From Lentilactobacillus hilgardii DSM 20176 = ATCC 8290 (lineage in GTDB: Bacteria > Bacillota > Bacilli > Lactobacillales > Lactobacillaceae), in NCBI RefSeq assembly GCF_000159315.1, contig NZ_GG669992.1:793894-853031 (forward strand): 59,138 nucleotides of DNA, written 5' to 3'. Below the pieces are notes generated by a model. That model was not told the origin of the DNA and made no database searches. It was given only the letters and a program-made list of their open reading frames with translations. Of this stretch, positions 26,015 through 34,121 are shown in pieces. The position numbers and the translations under genes were made by a program. Numbering within the stretch: position 1 is the stretch's first letter; each line of letters begins with the position of its first letter.

Positions 26015-26084
26015 CAAAAATCATCTCCCCGAATTTCTTAAGACTTTGTTAAGACACCTATACCATAACATTTTTCTACGCTCG

Positions 26085-26108
26085 ATTTGTAACAAGCTTG
26101 TTACAAAT
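26085..26108 (-). promoter_or_regulatory. Perfect WalR (YycF) box before the cell-wall hydrolase
   Basis: TGTAAC-AAGCT-TGTTAC fits TGTWAH-N5-TGTWAH exactly and lies within a 24-bp perfect palindrome. It is about 70 bases upstream of the hydrolase start, behind a -10-like TATGGT (26062-26067, minus strand). The WalKR system controls LysM and NlpC/P60 hydrolases in many Firmicutes. Confidence 0.65.
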
Positions 26109-26426
26109 TTGGCGTTTCGATCACTAAGAAGGAATGGGCTTTGAAAGCTGAAATAGTAGTCTTAAGGAGTTCTTAAGAATTTGAGGCTGGTGAAATAGCG
26201 TGTCATTTGAAATGTTTTTGTAACATAGAAAGAGAAAAGTTATATTATTGTGATAAAAGAAATAACGCTTTCTAAATGATCAATCCACTTATATTAATTA
26301 AAAAGTAATGGGAAGACTTTTGAAATTTATATCAAGTGAGGGTGACGTAATATTGCCTATTTATCCGAAATGACATGTCAATGTTACGATTGATGCTGGA
26401 ATTAAAAGAGGTTATGATAAATTTGA

Positions 26427-26462
26427 AGTGTGCGGATCAAAACGATTAGCATCTCGCATTAC
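26427..26462. repeat. Partial copy of the intergenic element
   Basis: AGTGTGCGGATCAAAACGAT and a few further bases match the left outer arm. The copy breaks off where the peptidase remnant begins. Confidence 0.6.
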
Positions 26463-26738
26463 CATCAGGCAATTAAAAAGCCGGGATCTGAACTAAATAT
26501 TGTGGGGCCAACACCAGAAACGGTTATTGAAGCGATTGAGTTCAAAACAGATGGTTAGGTGATCGAAGTACAGTGGCATCCAAAATTTTTATTTGAAACA
26601 ATGCCAGAAGAGAAGAAACTCTTCGAGAGTTCTATACACGGCTGTAATGATCGAATACAACTTAACCAAGTTAATAATAATGATTTAAAAATGGTTGATT
26701 TTAGTAGACGGAAACGGATAGAACCACTTATGATTTAA
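26463..26738 (+). pseudogene. Remnant of a peptidase C26 / glutamine amidotransferase gene
   Basis: The frame reads HQAIKKPGSELNIVGPTPETVIEAIEFKTDG-stop-VIEVQWHPKFLFETMPEEKKLFES. The Q-W-H-P motif with its catalytic His and the preceding HQ(A) are diagnostic of the gamma-Glu-GABA hydrolase group. An in-frame TAG (26556-26558) and the lost N-terminal half with its Cys nucleophile make it non-functional. It abuts a fragment of the intergenic repeat on its 5' side. Confidence 0.8.
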
Positions 26739-26803
26739 GTTGTGTTTCTATTTGCGAAACCGCTATTAGAGCTGCATGATTAAATTGAGGGAGAAATCGG
26801 AGA

Positions 26804-27490
26804 ATGAATTTTGCGGACAAAACAAAATTAACGCAACTCGAAAATCAAAAATTAGCGATTAAAGAAATGATTCGCTTAGTATATTCAACTTCCAGATTCG
26901 AAGATAACAAGGCAACAATTCGGGAAACCGAAACGATTATTTTGGGATCCGATGTTTATGGTCTTTCAACAAGGGACATGAAGATTATTCGGCAACTTCA
27001 AAGTGCGGTCGAATTAATAATTAGAAACAGCAAGCCCTATTCTCTGGCAGTTAGCCATGCCATTAACGGCTTGGTCGCAGAGGGCGAGTCGGTTGCTTGG
27101 GGAATGCTGCGCACTGGCAAAGTTAAAATTGGTGGGACGGACTATATTCCAATGATCCCGGTTTATGATCAGGTAGTGGCTGATCTTACCGAAATAATGA
27201 TGACCGATCAATCCGCAACCTGGAAAGCCTTAAAGGTGATGCTTTATATTATGCATAGCCAGTTGTATTGGGATGGCAATAAGCGGACCGCTCTTCTATC
27301 TGCGAATTATATTTTAACTCAGAACGGTGCCGGACTCTTAATCATTGATGACGAGCATATGACGGCTTTTTATCGCCTGCTGAATGGTTATTATAATACC
27401 GGCCGTGGTGAAACGTTAATGAATTGGCTGTACGAAACTTGTATTGTAACTGATAGGGCGTTGAATACGAAAAAGGAATCATTTAACTAA
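26804..27490 (+). CDS. Fic-family protein, class II (self-inhibited) type
   Basis: 228 aa. The Fic motif reads HSQLYWDGNKRT: His151 as catalytic base, Gly158-Asn159 for the phosphate loop and Arg161, with Trp and Lys in unusual positions. Residues 29-35 (TSRFEDN) followed by IRETETII match the S/T-x3-E inhibitory helix of class II Fic proteins, with Glu33 as the blocking residue and Asp where Gly or Asn is usual. It should transfer a nucleotide, normally AMP, to a protein and be held in check by its own N-terminus, which fits the absence of an antitoxin gene. Target unknown. Confidence 0.85.
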   Translation: MNFADKTKLTQLENQKLAIKEMIRLVYSTSRFEDNKATIRETETIILGSDVYGLSTRDMKIIRQLQSAVELIIRNSKPYSLAVSHAINGLVAEGESVAWGMLRTGKVKIGGTDYIPMIPVYDQVVADLTEIMMTDQSATWKALKVMLYIMHSQLYWDGNKRTALLSANYILTQNGAGLLIIDDEHMTAFYRLLNGYYNTGRGETLMNWLYETCIVTDRALNTKKESFN

Positions 27491-27547
27491 AAAAGCTCCC
27501 TATCATCTACCATCCCTTCTCGGGTGGTTGATGATGGGGAGCTTTTT
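27490..27547. terminator. Strong bidirectional terminator between fic and eutC
   Basis: AAAAAGCTCCC and ATCATC pair with GATGAT and GGGGAGCTTTTT around an internal smaller stem (CTACC/GGTGG). Confidence 0.92.
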
Positions 27548-27551
27548 AGAT

Positions 27552-28397
27552 CTAATTTTTTAAGGCTTCTTTTAAATCCAATCCGGATTTCTTAAGTGTC
27601 AGCATATTCCAAATTGTTTCCGCAATATAGGCGCCCGCTTCGACAGCAGGAATACCACCGGGATGGATATTTGAAATGACTGTTCGTCTGGCTTCAGCCA
27701 TTCCGACGGTTGGTTGATAAGCGATGTAGGCACTCATTGACTTTGGTGTTACCAATCCGGGACGTTCCCCAATTAAGAGGCAGACAACTTTTGCATGGGT
27801 CAGCTCTCCCAGTTGGTCTTCAACAGCGACCCTTGAAAATCGAATAAAGGGAATCGTGTTGATTGCAATATCATGAAGCTTCAATCCCTGCTTAATGGCC
27901 GGGATGACATCACCGACGTTTGCCGTAATGGCCTCGGAGCTCAATCCATCACCGACAGCGAGTAAAACGGAGGGGCCCTTGTCGATGAGTTGAGTAACTT
28001 TGGCTGCAGCAGCTATCGATAATTGACGACCGTGATCGGGGCGGGTGAGGTATTCGGTCTCGTCTTGACACTGGGATTGCAATGGCAGCATGTTCATTGA
28101 TTGAATAAACTTGGACGGTACATCCGCCCACACAGAATCCTGAGCAGCCGCATGATCGGCTCTTAGTCGTAAAACGGAACGGGTTTTGTAACGCAACCCC
28201 GCCCGGCCCATCCCGAGCCTTGCGGGAGTGGTTTCCTTTAATGAGAGGTAGGCATCTCTATTTGCTGGATGGTCAACCATTAATTGCGTGTTTAAATGGA
28301 CTGAACGAATATCGATCAACTCGTTATTGGCGTTGACAGGAAGCGGTTGAACTTGTGGTGGTGTGAGTGATTGATTTTGGGCTTTAAGTACTTTCAT
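27552..28397 (-). CDS. eutC: Ethanolamine ammonia-lyase small subunit
   Basis: 281 aa. With EutB it forms the adenosylcobalamin-dependent lyase that splits ethanolamine into acetaldehyde and ammonia. ARLGMGRAGLRYKTRSVLRLRADHAAAQDSVW, VLLAVGDGLSSEAI and LIGERPGL are typical of EutC. The ATG directly follows the eutB stop (TAAATG) with AAGGAG inside eutB. Last gene of eutA-eutB-eutC. No shell, EutH or EutE genes are present in the window. Confidence 0.95.
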   Translation of the reverse strand: MKVLKAQNQSLTPPQVQPLPVNANNELIDIRSVHLNTQLMVDHPANRDAYLSLKETTPARLGMGRAGLRYKTRSVLRLRADHAAAQDSVWADVPSKFIQSMNMLPLQSQCQDETEYLTRPDHGRQLSIAAAAKVTQLIDKGPSVLLAVGDGLSSEAITANVGDVIPAIKQGLKLHDIAINTIPFIRFSRVAVEDQLGELTHAKVVCLLIGERPGLVTPKSMSAYIAYQPTVGMAEARRTVISNIHPGGIPAVEAGAYIAETIWNMLTLKKSGLDLKEALKN

Positions 28398-29774
28398 TTA
28401 CATCGACTCCTTTTCCATAAAAATTGAGGCGTCCCCTGCTTTGCTGGTTAAGCGGCCATTTTGACTAATGCCGATTTTTTCCATCCAAGTCTCAAATTCG
28501 GGAATCGGGTGAAGATTCAGCAGTTCCCTAATAGTTGCAGTTTCTTGAAAACCGGTTGATTGGTAATTGAGCATGACATCGTCTGCTTGGGGAACGCCCA
28601 TGATATAAGTGCAACCGGCATTTGCCAGAAGCAACGCCAGATTTTCAATATCATTTTGATCAGCTTTCATGTGGTTGGTATAACAGACATCACATCCCAT
28701 TGCCAAGCCACTGAGTTTGCCCATGAAATGGTCTTCCAGACCGGCTCTGGTAACCTGTTTGGCATCGTACAGATATTCCGGTCCAATGAAACCAACCACG
28801 GTGTTGACAATAAATGGATCAAAGTGACGGGCAAACCCGTAGCAGCGAGCTTCCATTGTGACTTGGTCGGCACCAAAATTGGCATCGGATGATAATTCAG
28901 ATCCTTGACCGGTTTCAAAATACATCACGTTTTGCCCCTTGTTTTGCAACGCTTGTTTTCCTAACTGGTTAGCTTGGGCGATCAAGTGCTGATCAATTCC
29001 AAAAGCAGTGTTTGCCTTTTGCGAGCCGGCGATGGATTGAAAAATCAGCCCAGCCGGAGCACCATCTTCAATGGCCTGCATCTGGGTAGTGACGTGAGCC
29101 AAGACACAAGTTTGGGTTGGTACCTGCCAGCGGGTCACAAATTCATTGAAAGTATTAAGAATGGCGGTTACACCGGAGACGGTATCATTAACCGGGTTTA
29201 ATCCAATGACGGCATCCCCGATCCCCATACTTAACCCCTCCATTGTGGAGGCCATAATGCCACGAAGATTGTCTGTAGGATGATTGGGCTGTAAACGTGA
29301 TGAGAAAGTTCCGGGTCGGCCAATGGTTGTATTGGCGGTCTTTTCATTAATAATTTTTTTAGCAGCGGTAATCAAATCAAGGTTTGTCATGAGCTTACAT
29401 ACTCCAGCAATCATCTCGGAGGTTAACCCTTGTGAGAGGTAGTGAATTATGTCATTGGTTGTTGTCGTTGCCAATAACCATTCCCGAAGTTGTTCGAATG
29501 TCCAGCCTTTTATTTGTCTGAAAACCAACGGGTCCAAATCATCGATAATCATTCGGGTGACTTCATCATGATCGTAGTCAACAGCGGGATGTTCATACAC
29601 ATCATTTAGAGTCAGCTGTGACAAAACGACTTTTGCGGCGACTCGTTCCTGCATGTTGTGGGCAGCAATGCCTGCAAGGGTGTCGCCGGACTTTTCTTCG
29701 TTTGCTTTTGCCATGACGTCTTTGACGGATTTGAATTGATAATGCTTGCCGGAAAGAATTGTTTTTAGAATCAT
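28398..29774 (-). CDS. eutB: Ethanolamine ammonia-lyase large subunit
   Basis: About 458 aa, the catalytic TIM-barrel subunit. The family landmarks GRPGTFSSRLQPNHPTDN, GDAVIGLNPVNDT, TCVLAHVTTQ, FQSIAGSQKANTAFGI and GCDVCYTNHMKADQ are all present. The start at 29774 (MILKTILSG) is chosen because GGAGTG lies eight bases upstream; the longer frame from 29792 begins with a TTG before that site. It starts 14 bases behind the eutA stop, so the genes are co-transcribed. Confidence 0.95.
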   Translation of the reverse strand: MILKTILSGKHYQFKSVKDVMAKANEEKSGDTLAGIAAHNMQERVAAKVVLSQLTLNDVYEHPAVDYDHDEVTRMIIDDLDPLVFRQIKGWTFEQLREWLLATTTTNDIIHYLSQGLTSEMIAGVCKLMTNLDLITAAKKIINEKTANTTIGRPGTFSSRLQPNHPTDNLRGIMASTMEGLSMGIGDAVIGLNPVNDTVSGVTAILNTFNEFVTRWQVPTQTCVLAHVTTQMQAIEDGAPAGLIFQSIAGSQKANTAFGIDQHLIAQANQLGKQALQNKGQNVMYFETGQGSELSSDANFGADQVTMEARCYGFARHFDPFIVNTVVGFIGPEYLYDAKQVTRAGLEDHFMGKLSGLAMGCDVCYTNHMKADQNDIENLALLLANAGCTYIMGVPQADDVMLNYQSTGFQETATIRELLNLHPIPEFETWMEKIGISQNGRLTSKAGDASIFMEKESM

Positions 29775-29788
29775 TTTGATCACTCCAT

Positions 29789-31198
29789 TCAATTAAATGC
29801 CAATGTTTTGATGATGAGGGGAAGTGCCTGACCGTTTGCAACTGGTCGACCGATATCGATGTAGTCGCCGTCTTTGGTCGAAACGGCATCTAAGCAGACC
29901 AGTGGGTAATCTTTGGGAATATGTTCGCGAAAACAATTGCCGAAGAACAGTGCCACATTTTTCTCCATTAAAATAACCAGAGGAACTTTCATACGAATCA
30001 AGTTGGTCAACCCTGATGCCAAATCGGCGGCTTGCTTGGCGACTGCTTGGAAGCTGGTGCCGACGTGTTGCAGAGTAATTCCAATTGCTGCTAATTCTGG
30101 CAGGTCGTATAGCATGAGCCTGTCTTCAATAATCGGATTAATATCGGTGATCTTCGATTGATCAAGGCTGATCACGGGCACGTTTCTTAAAGGGAGGACA
30201 TTGCTCGAATAGCGGATCGTACTGCCACTTACGGTAACGGTTTGTGAGCCTGCTCCGATAACGGTTGCCCCGATGGTCTCTGTGGGATGACCGATATGTT
30301 TAGCCTTAAAGAATGCCGAGGTCTTAATGGCGTGTCCAAGCAGGATGCCGATGTCACCATATTTGAATGGATTTGTGGGTAATTTTGAAAAGAAACAATC
30401 GGAAACACCACCTGAAAATGTGATCAGGGCGTCTTGATTAACGGGATGATTCATTGGGTCTGTTTGAAGAAGATTGTAGAAAGGCGCCGGCTGAGTACCG
30501 CCGACCATCTTGACCAAGGCCCGCACCATTTCGTTAATTAATGGCTGAAGGATGGCCGGGGTTGCAGTGTCTCCCAGGTGAATGGGGAGCGCCAGTCTTG
30601 AAATGATTCTTTGAATCTTTGGAGCAATGTATGTAATTTGACGATGATCGTTAACCCGGATAAGCCGACCCCCAATATCAAAGCAGGCGGTATCCATGCA
30701 GTTGCCATTTTTGAAGTAAGCCAGGTTGGTGGTTCCGCCACCTATATCCAGATTAATAACCGGTATTTCGGGATGTTTTTCCAGCAATGCTTGATTTGCG
30801 CCCTTGCCGGCAATGAAGCTTTCCAGCCTTGGACCTGCAGTTGCACAAACAAAATTACCGGCAAACTGGCTCAATGATTGAAGAATGCGTCTGGCATTTT
30901 GCTTACGAGCGGTTTCTCCCGTCATGATAATGGCACCCATTTTCAGATCGGCCTTATTAATCTTGGCGATTTGATACTGATGGGCAACAAATGCCTGAAG
31001 TGCCTCCTGATTGATCTTCTTTGCGTCAACTAAGGGTGTAAAGATAACCGGACTTCGATAATTGATTTGTTTATCAACGATCTGAACATGAGGCAAACTG
31101 GAGAAAGCTTCGGTATTTTGAATTGAAAGCTGCGCCAACACCAGAGATGTTGTGGTTGTCCCGATGTCGATTCCTACCGTTTGAATGGTCTCCGGCAT
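29789..31198 (-). CDS. eutA: Ethanolamine ammonia-lyase reactivating factor
   Basis: 469-aa ASKHA-fold ATPase that removes damaged cobalamin from EutBC. The phosphate loops are TVGIDIGTTTTSLVLAQLSI at the start and PVINLDIGGGTTNLAYF in the middle; GGVSDCFF and IGATVIGAG follow. It leads the operon and is transcribed away from the permease gene. The intergenic region holds inverted repeats (ATGTCA-N8-TGACAT at 31218) that could be an operator. No cobalamin riboswitch or EutVW antiterminator is visible. Confidence 0.94.
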   Translation of the reverse strand: MPETIQTVGIDIGTTTTSLVLAQLSIQNTEAFSSLPHVQIVDKQINYRSPVIFTPLVDAKKINQEALQAFVAHQYQIAKINKADLKMGAIIMTGETARKQNARRILQSLSQFAGNFVCATAGPRLESFIAGKGANQALLEKHPEIPVINLDIGGGTTNLAYFKNGNCMDTACFDIGGRLIRVNDHRQITYIAPKIQRIISRLALPIHLGDTATPAILQPLINEMVRALVKMVGGTQPAPFYNLLQTDPMNHPVNQDALITFSGGVSDCFFSKLPTNPFKYGDIGILLGHAIKTSAFFKAKHIGHPTETIGATVIGAGSQTVTVSGSTIRYSSNVLPLRNVPVISLDQSKITDINPIIEDRLMLYDLPELAAIGITLQHVGTSFQAVAKQAADLASGLTNLIRMKVPLVILMEKNVALFFGNCFREHIPKDYPLVCLDAVSTKDGDYIDIGRPVANGQALPLIIKTLAFN

Positions 31199-31285
31199 AA
31201 TGTCATTCCTTTCTTTTATGTCAAAAAATTATGACATGATTTGTTGACAAAATAGTAGACAAGTCTCATTTAATTAAAAAATAGC

Positions 31286-31313
31286 TTGCTATTTCTAATC
31301 TATGTCATATAAT
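31286..31313 (+). promoter_or_regulatory. Promoter of the APC permease gene
   Basis: TTGCTA (31286-31291), 16-base spacer, TATAAT (31308-31313), 51 bases before the ATG. Confidence 0.65.
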
Positions 31314-31364
31314 GTAACACATAAACGAACGAAATGGTATATATTTTAGGAGGATGGGCGGAAA

Positions 31365-32993
31365 ATGATTATTTTTGGATTGATCGTCATTTTTGTCACC
31401 ATCATAACGATGCTGGCAATTCTGGTAAAAGCAACAGATTCGGTTAGAAAGTGGAAACTGCAGTCTGGAAGCTTGTTTCAAATCTCAAAGTCGTTTGGTT
31501 ATAAGCAAGAATTAATTCGTGATATGGGCGGCTTTTCAAATTTTGCCGTTTCGTTTTCAATTATTTCGATTTTGACCGGTGCGGTTTCTTATTATGGTTA
31601 TGGTTTTAGCAATGGTGGTCCGGCAATGATGGGTATTGGCTGGCCACTTGTCACGTTCTTTGTCCTGTTTGTGGCTGCTGCAATGGCTGAATTAACATCG
31701 GCCATTCCGACTTCAGGTGCGATTTACCATTGGGCATCCATTTTGGGCGGGTCGACTTGGGGATGGTTTACCGGATGGCTAAATGTTATCGGGCAGGTAA
31801 CCATTGTTGCCGGAATTGATTATGGTTGTGCGACTTTTGCTTCAAACCTTCTTTTTACCCATCCAAGTAAATCACTATTTCTGATGACTTATGCGGTGAT
31901 CCTTGGCAGCCATGCTATTTTAAATCATGTGGGTATTAATATTGTGTCAAAATTGAATTCGATTTCTGCTATTTACCATGTGATTGGTGTCTTTCTAATT
32001 ATTGGGGTACTGGTCGTACTTGGACCACAACATAGTGGAACCTATTTATTCCATACTTTTTCTACGACAACTTCTCAATCAATGCCTTATTGGGGTGCTT
32101 TTCTGATTGGGCTGTTGCAAGCTCAGTGGACATTAACAGGTTATGATGCCTCTGCTCATACCAGTGAAGAAACAATGAATCCTCGTATTCAAGCACCATG
32201 GGGTGTTTATCTGTCAGTTGCGATTTCTGGTATTTTTGGTTTTCTGTTACTATCACTGGTAACTGTCTCGATTAAAAATCCAACGGCGGTTGCCAATGCC
32301 GGTAATAATGCTTTTATCGTCGCAATTGAGCAAGCAGCGGGGCCGCGATTGGGAAGTGCGATGCTTTGGCTGGTCACAATTGCAATGTGGTTCTGTGGGT
32401 GTTCATCGGTAACCTCATCATCCCGGATGGTATACGCATTCAGTCGGGATGGCGGCTTGCCATTTTCAAATCAACTCAAGAAAATTTCCAGTAAATTTCA
32501 CACTCCGACGATTGCCATTTGGCTGATTGTTATTCTAGCATTTCTGTTCGGAACCTCTGATGGTGTTTACGCAGCTATCGGTACGATGAGTGTCATTGGT
32601 CTTTATGGGTCTTATCTGGTACCGATTGCTTTAAAACTAAGGGCAAGACTTCTTCATGTGTGGACTAAAAAGGACGATGGTCCATGGAGCCTTGGCAGTT
32701 GGAGCGTTGCGGTCAGCTCGATTGCTTGTGGTTGGATTGTCTTTTTGATCTTACTCATGATCTTTTCACCGACCGATGTTCAGCTTACTTCAAATATGGT
32801 GTTACACTATGCGACCGGTAAAATTTTTGTGGCTGTTTTGATTGTCTTGATTATTGATTTTGTTGTTTATGCAAGACGTCATTTCACAGGCCCCAAACTG
32901 GGATCATATGAAGCACTAAATAAACAATTAACGACAGGTCAACGTGGTCAATCGTTGACACCAGAAGTTGATTCGGAAACTCGAAAAAAATAA
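31365..32993 (+). CDS. APC-superfamily permease (ACT/choline-amino acid type), probable ethanolamine importer
   Basis: 542 aa, about 13 hydrophobic helices. FSNFAVSFSIISILTGAVSYYGYGFSNGGP and AELTSAIPTSGAIYHWASILGG are the ACT (amino acid/choline) family marks of the APC superfamily. It faces eutABC head to head over 166 bases and replaces the usual EutH, so ethanolamine is a reasonable substrate by context; yeast choline/ethanolamine carriers are relatives. AGGAGG precedes the ATG. The first 30 residues form an extra N-terminal hydrophobic segment before the family core, which is unusual. A GABA or amino acid role is the alternative. Confidence 0.8.
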   Translation: MIIFGLIVIFVTIITMLAILVKATDSVRKWKLQSGSLFQISKSFGYKQELIRDMGGFSNFAVSFSIISILTGAVSYYGYGFSNGGPAMMGIGWPLVTFFVLFVAAAMAELTSAIPTSGAIYHWASILGGSTWGWFTGWLNVIGQVTIVAGIDYGCATFASNLLFTHPSKSLFLMTYAVILGSHAILNHVGINIVSKLNSISAIYHVIGVFLIIGVLVVLGPQHSGTYLFHTFSTTTSQSMPYWGAFLIGLLQAQWTLTGYDASAHTSEETMNPRIQAPWGVYLSVAISGIFGFLLLSLVTVSIKNPTAVANAGNNAFIVAIEQAAGPRLGSAMLWLVTIAMWFCGCSSVTSSSRMVYAFSRDGGLPFSNQLKKISSKFHTPTIAIWLIVILAFLFGTSDGVYAAIGTMSVIGLYGSYLVPIALKLRARLLHVWTKKDDGPWSLGSWSVAVSSIACGWIVFLILLMIFSPTDVQLTSNMVLHYATGKIFVAVLIVLIIDFVVYARRHFTGPKLGSYEALNKQLTTGQRGQSLTPEVDSETRKK

Positions 32994-33003
32994 CTCGTGA
33001 AAT

Positions 33004-33055
33004 AAAAATCGTCATTAGTTGCCTCCTATCCGAGGCAACTAATGACGATTTTTTT
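33004..33055. terminator. Perfect bidirectional terminator
   Basis: A 22-bp perfect stem (AAAAATCGTCATTAG then TTGCCTC) with a 6-base loop and T-run serves the permease and the convergent small gene. Confidence 0.95.
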
Positions 33056-33060
33056 GATCA

Positions 33061-33342
33061 TTAATTTTTAAAAATACCTATAATTTTATCCAACCAACCG
33101 GATGCATCTACTTGGTCTTTCAGGTCTTCAAGCGATCCGGTTACTTTTGAGGTTGTTTCTTCACCGAAATTTTGGACGTGATCGGTTACACTGGAAACGT
33201 CAAAATCTGCCAGCATATCAGTGGCGTTGGTCAGATGATTGCCGAGTCCTTCAGCGTTTTCCTGCAAAAAAGTCCGGGCTTGTTCAAGGTGGCCTGCATC
33301 GAGTAATCCTTGAAACTGACTAAATAAGTCTTCTGGTGTCAT
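33061..33342 (-). CDS. Small acidic hypothetical protein, 93 aa
   Basis: No signal peptide or membrane helix; mostly helical. MTPEDLFSQFQGLLDAGHLEQARTFL is followed by Thr/Asp-rich helices with a YtxH/late-embryogenesis-like flavour (VTDHVQNFGEETTSKVTGSLEDLKDQV) and ends WLDKIIGIFKN. CGGAGGAG precedes the ATG. Family not recognised. Confidence 0.7.
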   Translation of the reverse strand: MTPEDLFSQFQGLLDAGHLEQARTFLQENAEGLGNHLTNATDMLADFDVSSVTDHVQNFGEETTSKVTGSLEDLKDQVDASGWLDKIIGIFKN

Positions 33343-33515
33343 TGAACTCCTCCGTTTCTGGAAGTCATAGTGGCATCTGGCGTTAAAATATAATCTTTAT
33401 GATGATAGTTTAGCATGTGGCGTATGACTGCGACAATCGAAATGACCTATTTGTGACGTGGCTTTTGCCGGTTAATGATAGGTACAAACGGTTTGGTAGA
33501 ATAGGCGATTATCTT

Positions 33516-33543
33516 TTTACACAACCTTTACATCAAATTTACA
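33516..33543 (+). promoter_or_regulatory. PHO-box-like array of three TTTACA repeats
   Basis: Perfect TTTACA at 33516, 33527 and 33538, an exact 11-bp period (TTTACA-N5-TTTACA-N5-TTTACA). PhoP/PhoB-type regulators bind such arrays. A -10-like TATTAT (33564-33569) follows 20 bases later, so the last repeat takes the place of a -35. The target is the secreted protein at 33601. Confidence 0.6.
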
Positions 33544-33600
33544 GGATTGTGCAATTGCCGCGCTATTATCAAGGTGGAGATAGAAGTGGGGTGATGTGAA

Positions 33601-33939
33601 ATGTTTAGGAAATTTCTATTTATCGTCACTGTTGGATTACTGTTGTTTGCCGGACTTGTCACGGTACCGTCATCGCATGCAAGCACGTTACCCGGATATT
33701 ATTCATCATATTGGTACAAGCCTCGTCTTATTCACATTAAATATCCGGTCTATGTTTATCAGGTTAATCCGGAAAATTCACGGACAAACCAAAAAATGGT
33801 GTTGTTGGAGGATTCCAAGGTCCAAGCGGAAAACGATACAACTTTTGGCTGGGTTGTTAAGGCACCGTATCTGCAGCAAAAAAGAGGCTATATTTGGATT
33901 GTAAAGGGTCATTATAGCCAAGATTGGATAAAGTGGTAA
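33601..33939 (+). CDS. Small secreted basic protein
   Basis: 112 aa. Signal peptide MFRKFLFIVTVGLLLFAGLVTVPSSHAS (cleavage after HAS or so), then an 84-residue domain rich in Tyr, Trp and Lys with alternating beta pattern (YPVYVYQVNPEN ... TTFGWVVKAPYLQQKRGYIWIVKG), which resembles a single SH3-like wall-binding fold. GGGGTGATG precedes the ATG. The PHO-like array upstream suggests response to phosphate or envelope stress. Function unknown. Confidence 0.7.
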   Translation: MFRKFLFIVTVGLLLFAGLVTVPSSHASTLPGYYSSYWYKPRLIHIKYPVYVYQVNPENSRTNQKMVLLEDSKVQAENDTTFGWVVKAPYLQQKRGYIWIVKGHYSQDWIKW

Positions 33940-33958
33940 GTGTTAGAATCAGCCGATT

Positions 33959-33995
33959 AAAAAGATCAAGGAGAAAATGGCCTTGATCTTTTTTT
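33959..33995 (+). terminator. Terminator of the small secreted-protein gene
   Basis: AAAAAGATCAAGG pairs with CCTTGATCTTTTTTT. Confidence 0.92.
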
Positions 33996-34065
33996 GTGAC
34001 GACTTTTCCAAGTCGATATGCTCAAACTTTTCCTATGTTAGTGTTATAAATGTTAGTGAAAATGT

Positions 34066-34079
34066 TGATAGCGCTTTTT
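34066..34079 (+). promoter_or_regulatory. cre-like site before the MFS exporter
   Basis: TGATAGCGCTTTTT matches the cre consensus at 12 of 14 positions. It lies 43 bases before the start codon, downstream of a TATAAA (34045) that may be the -10. Confidence 0.35.
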
Positions 34080-34121
34080 TAAAGATACGATTGATCGCAT
34101 CAATGAGTCAAAGGGGGAAGA

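Noticed and set aside
31199-31364. Cobalamin riboswitch before eutA
   Set aside because: The interval is too short, and no B12-box is present.
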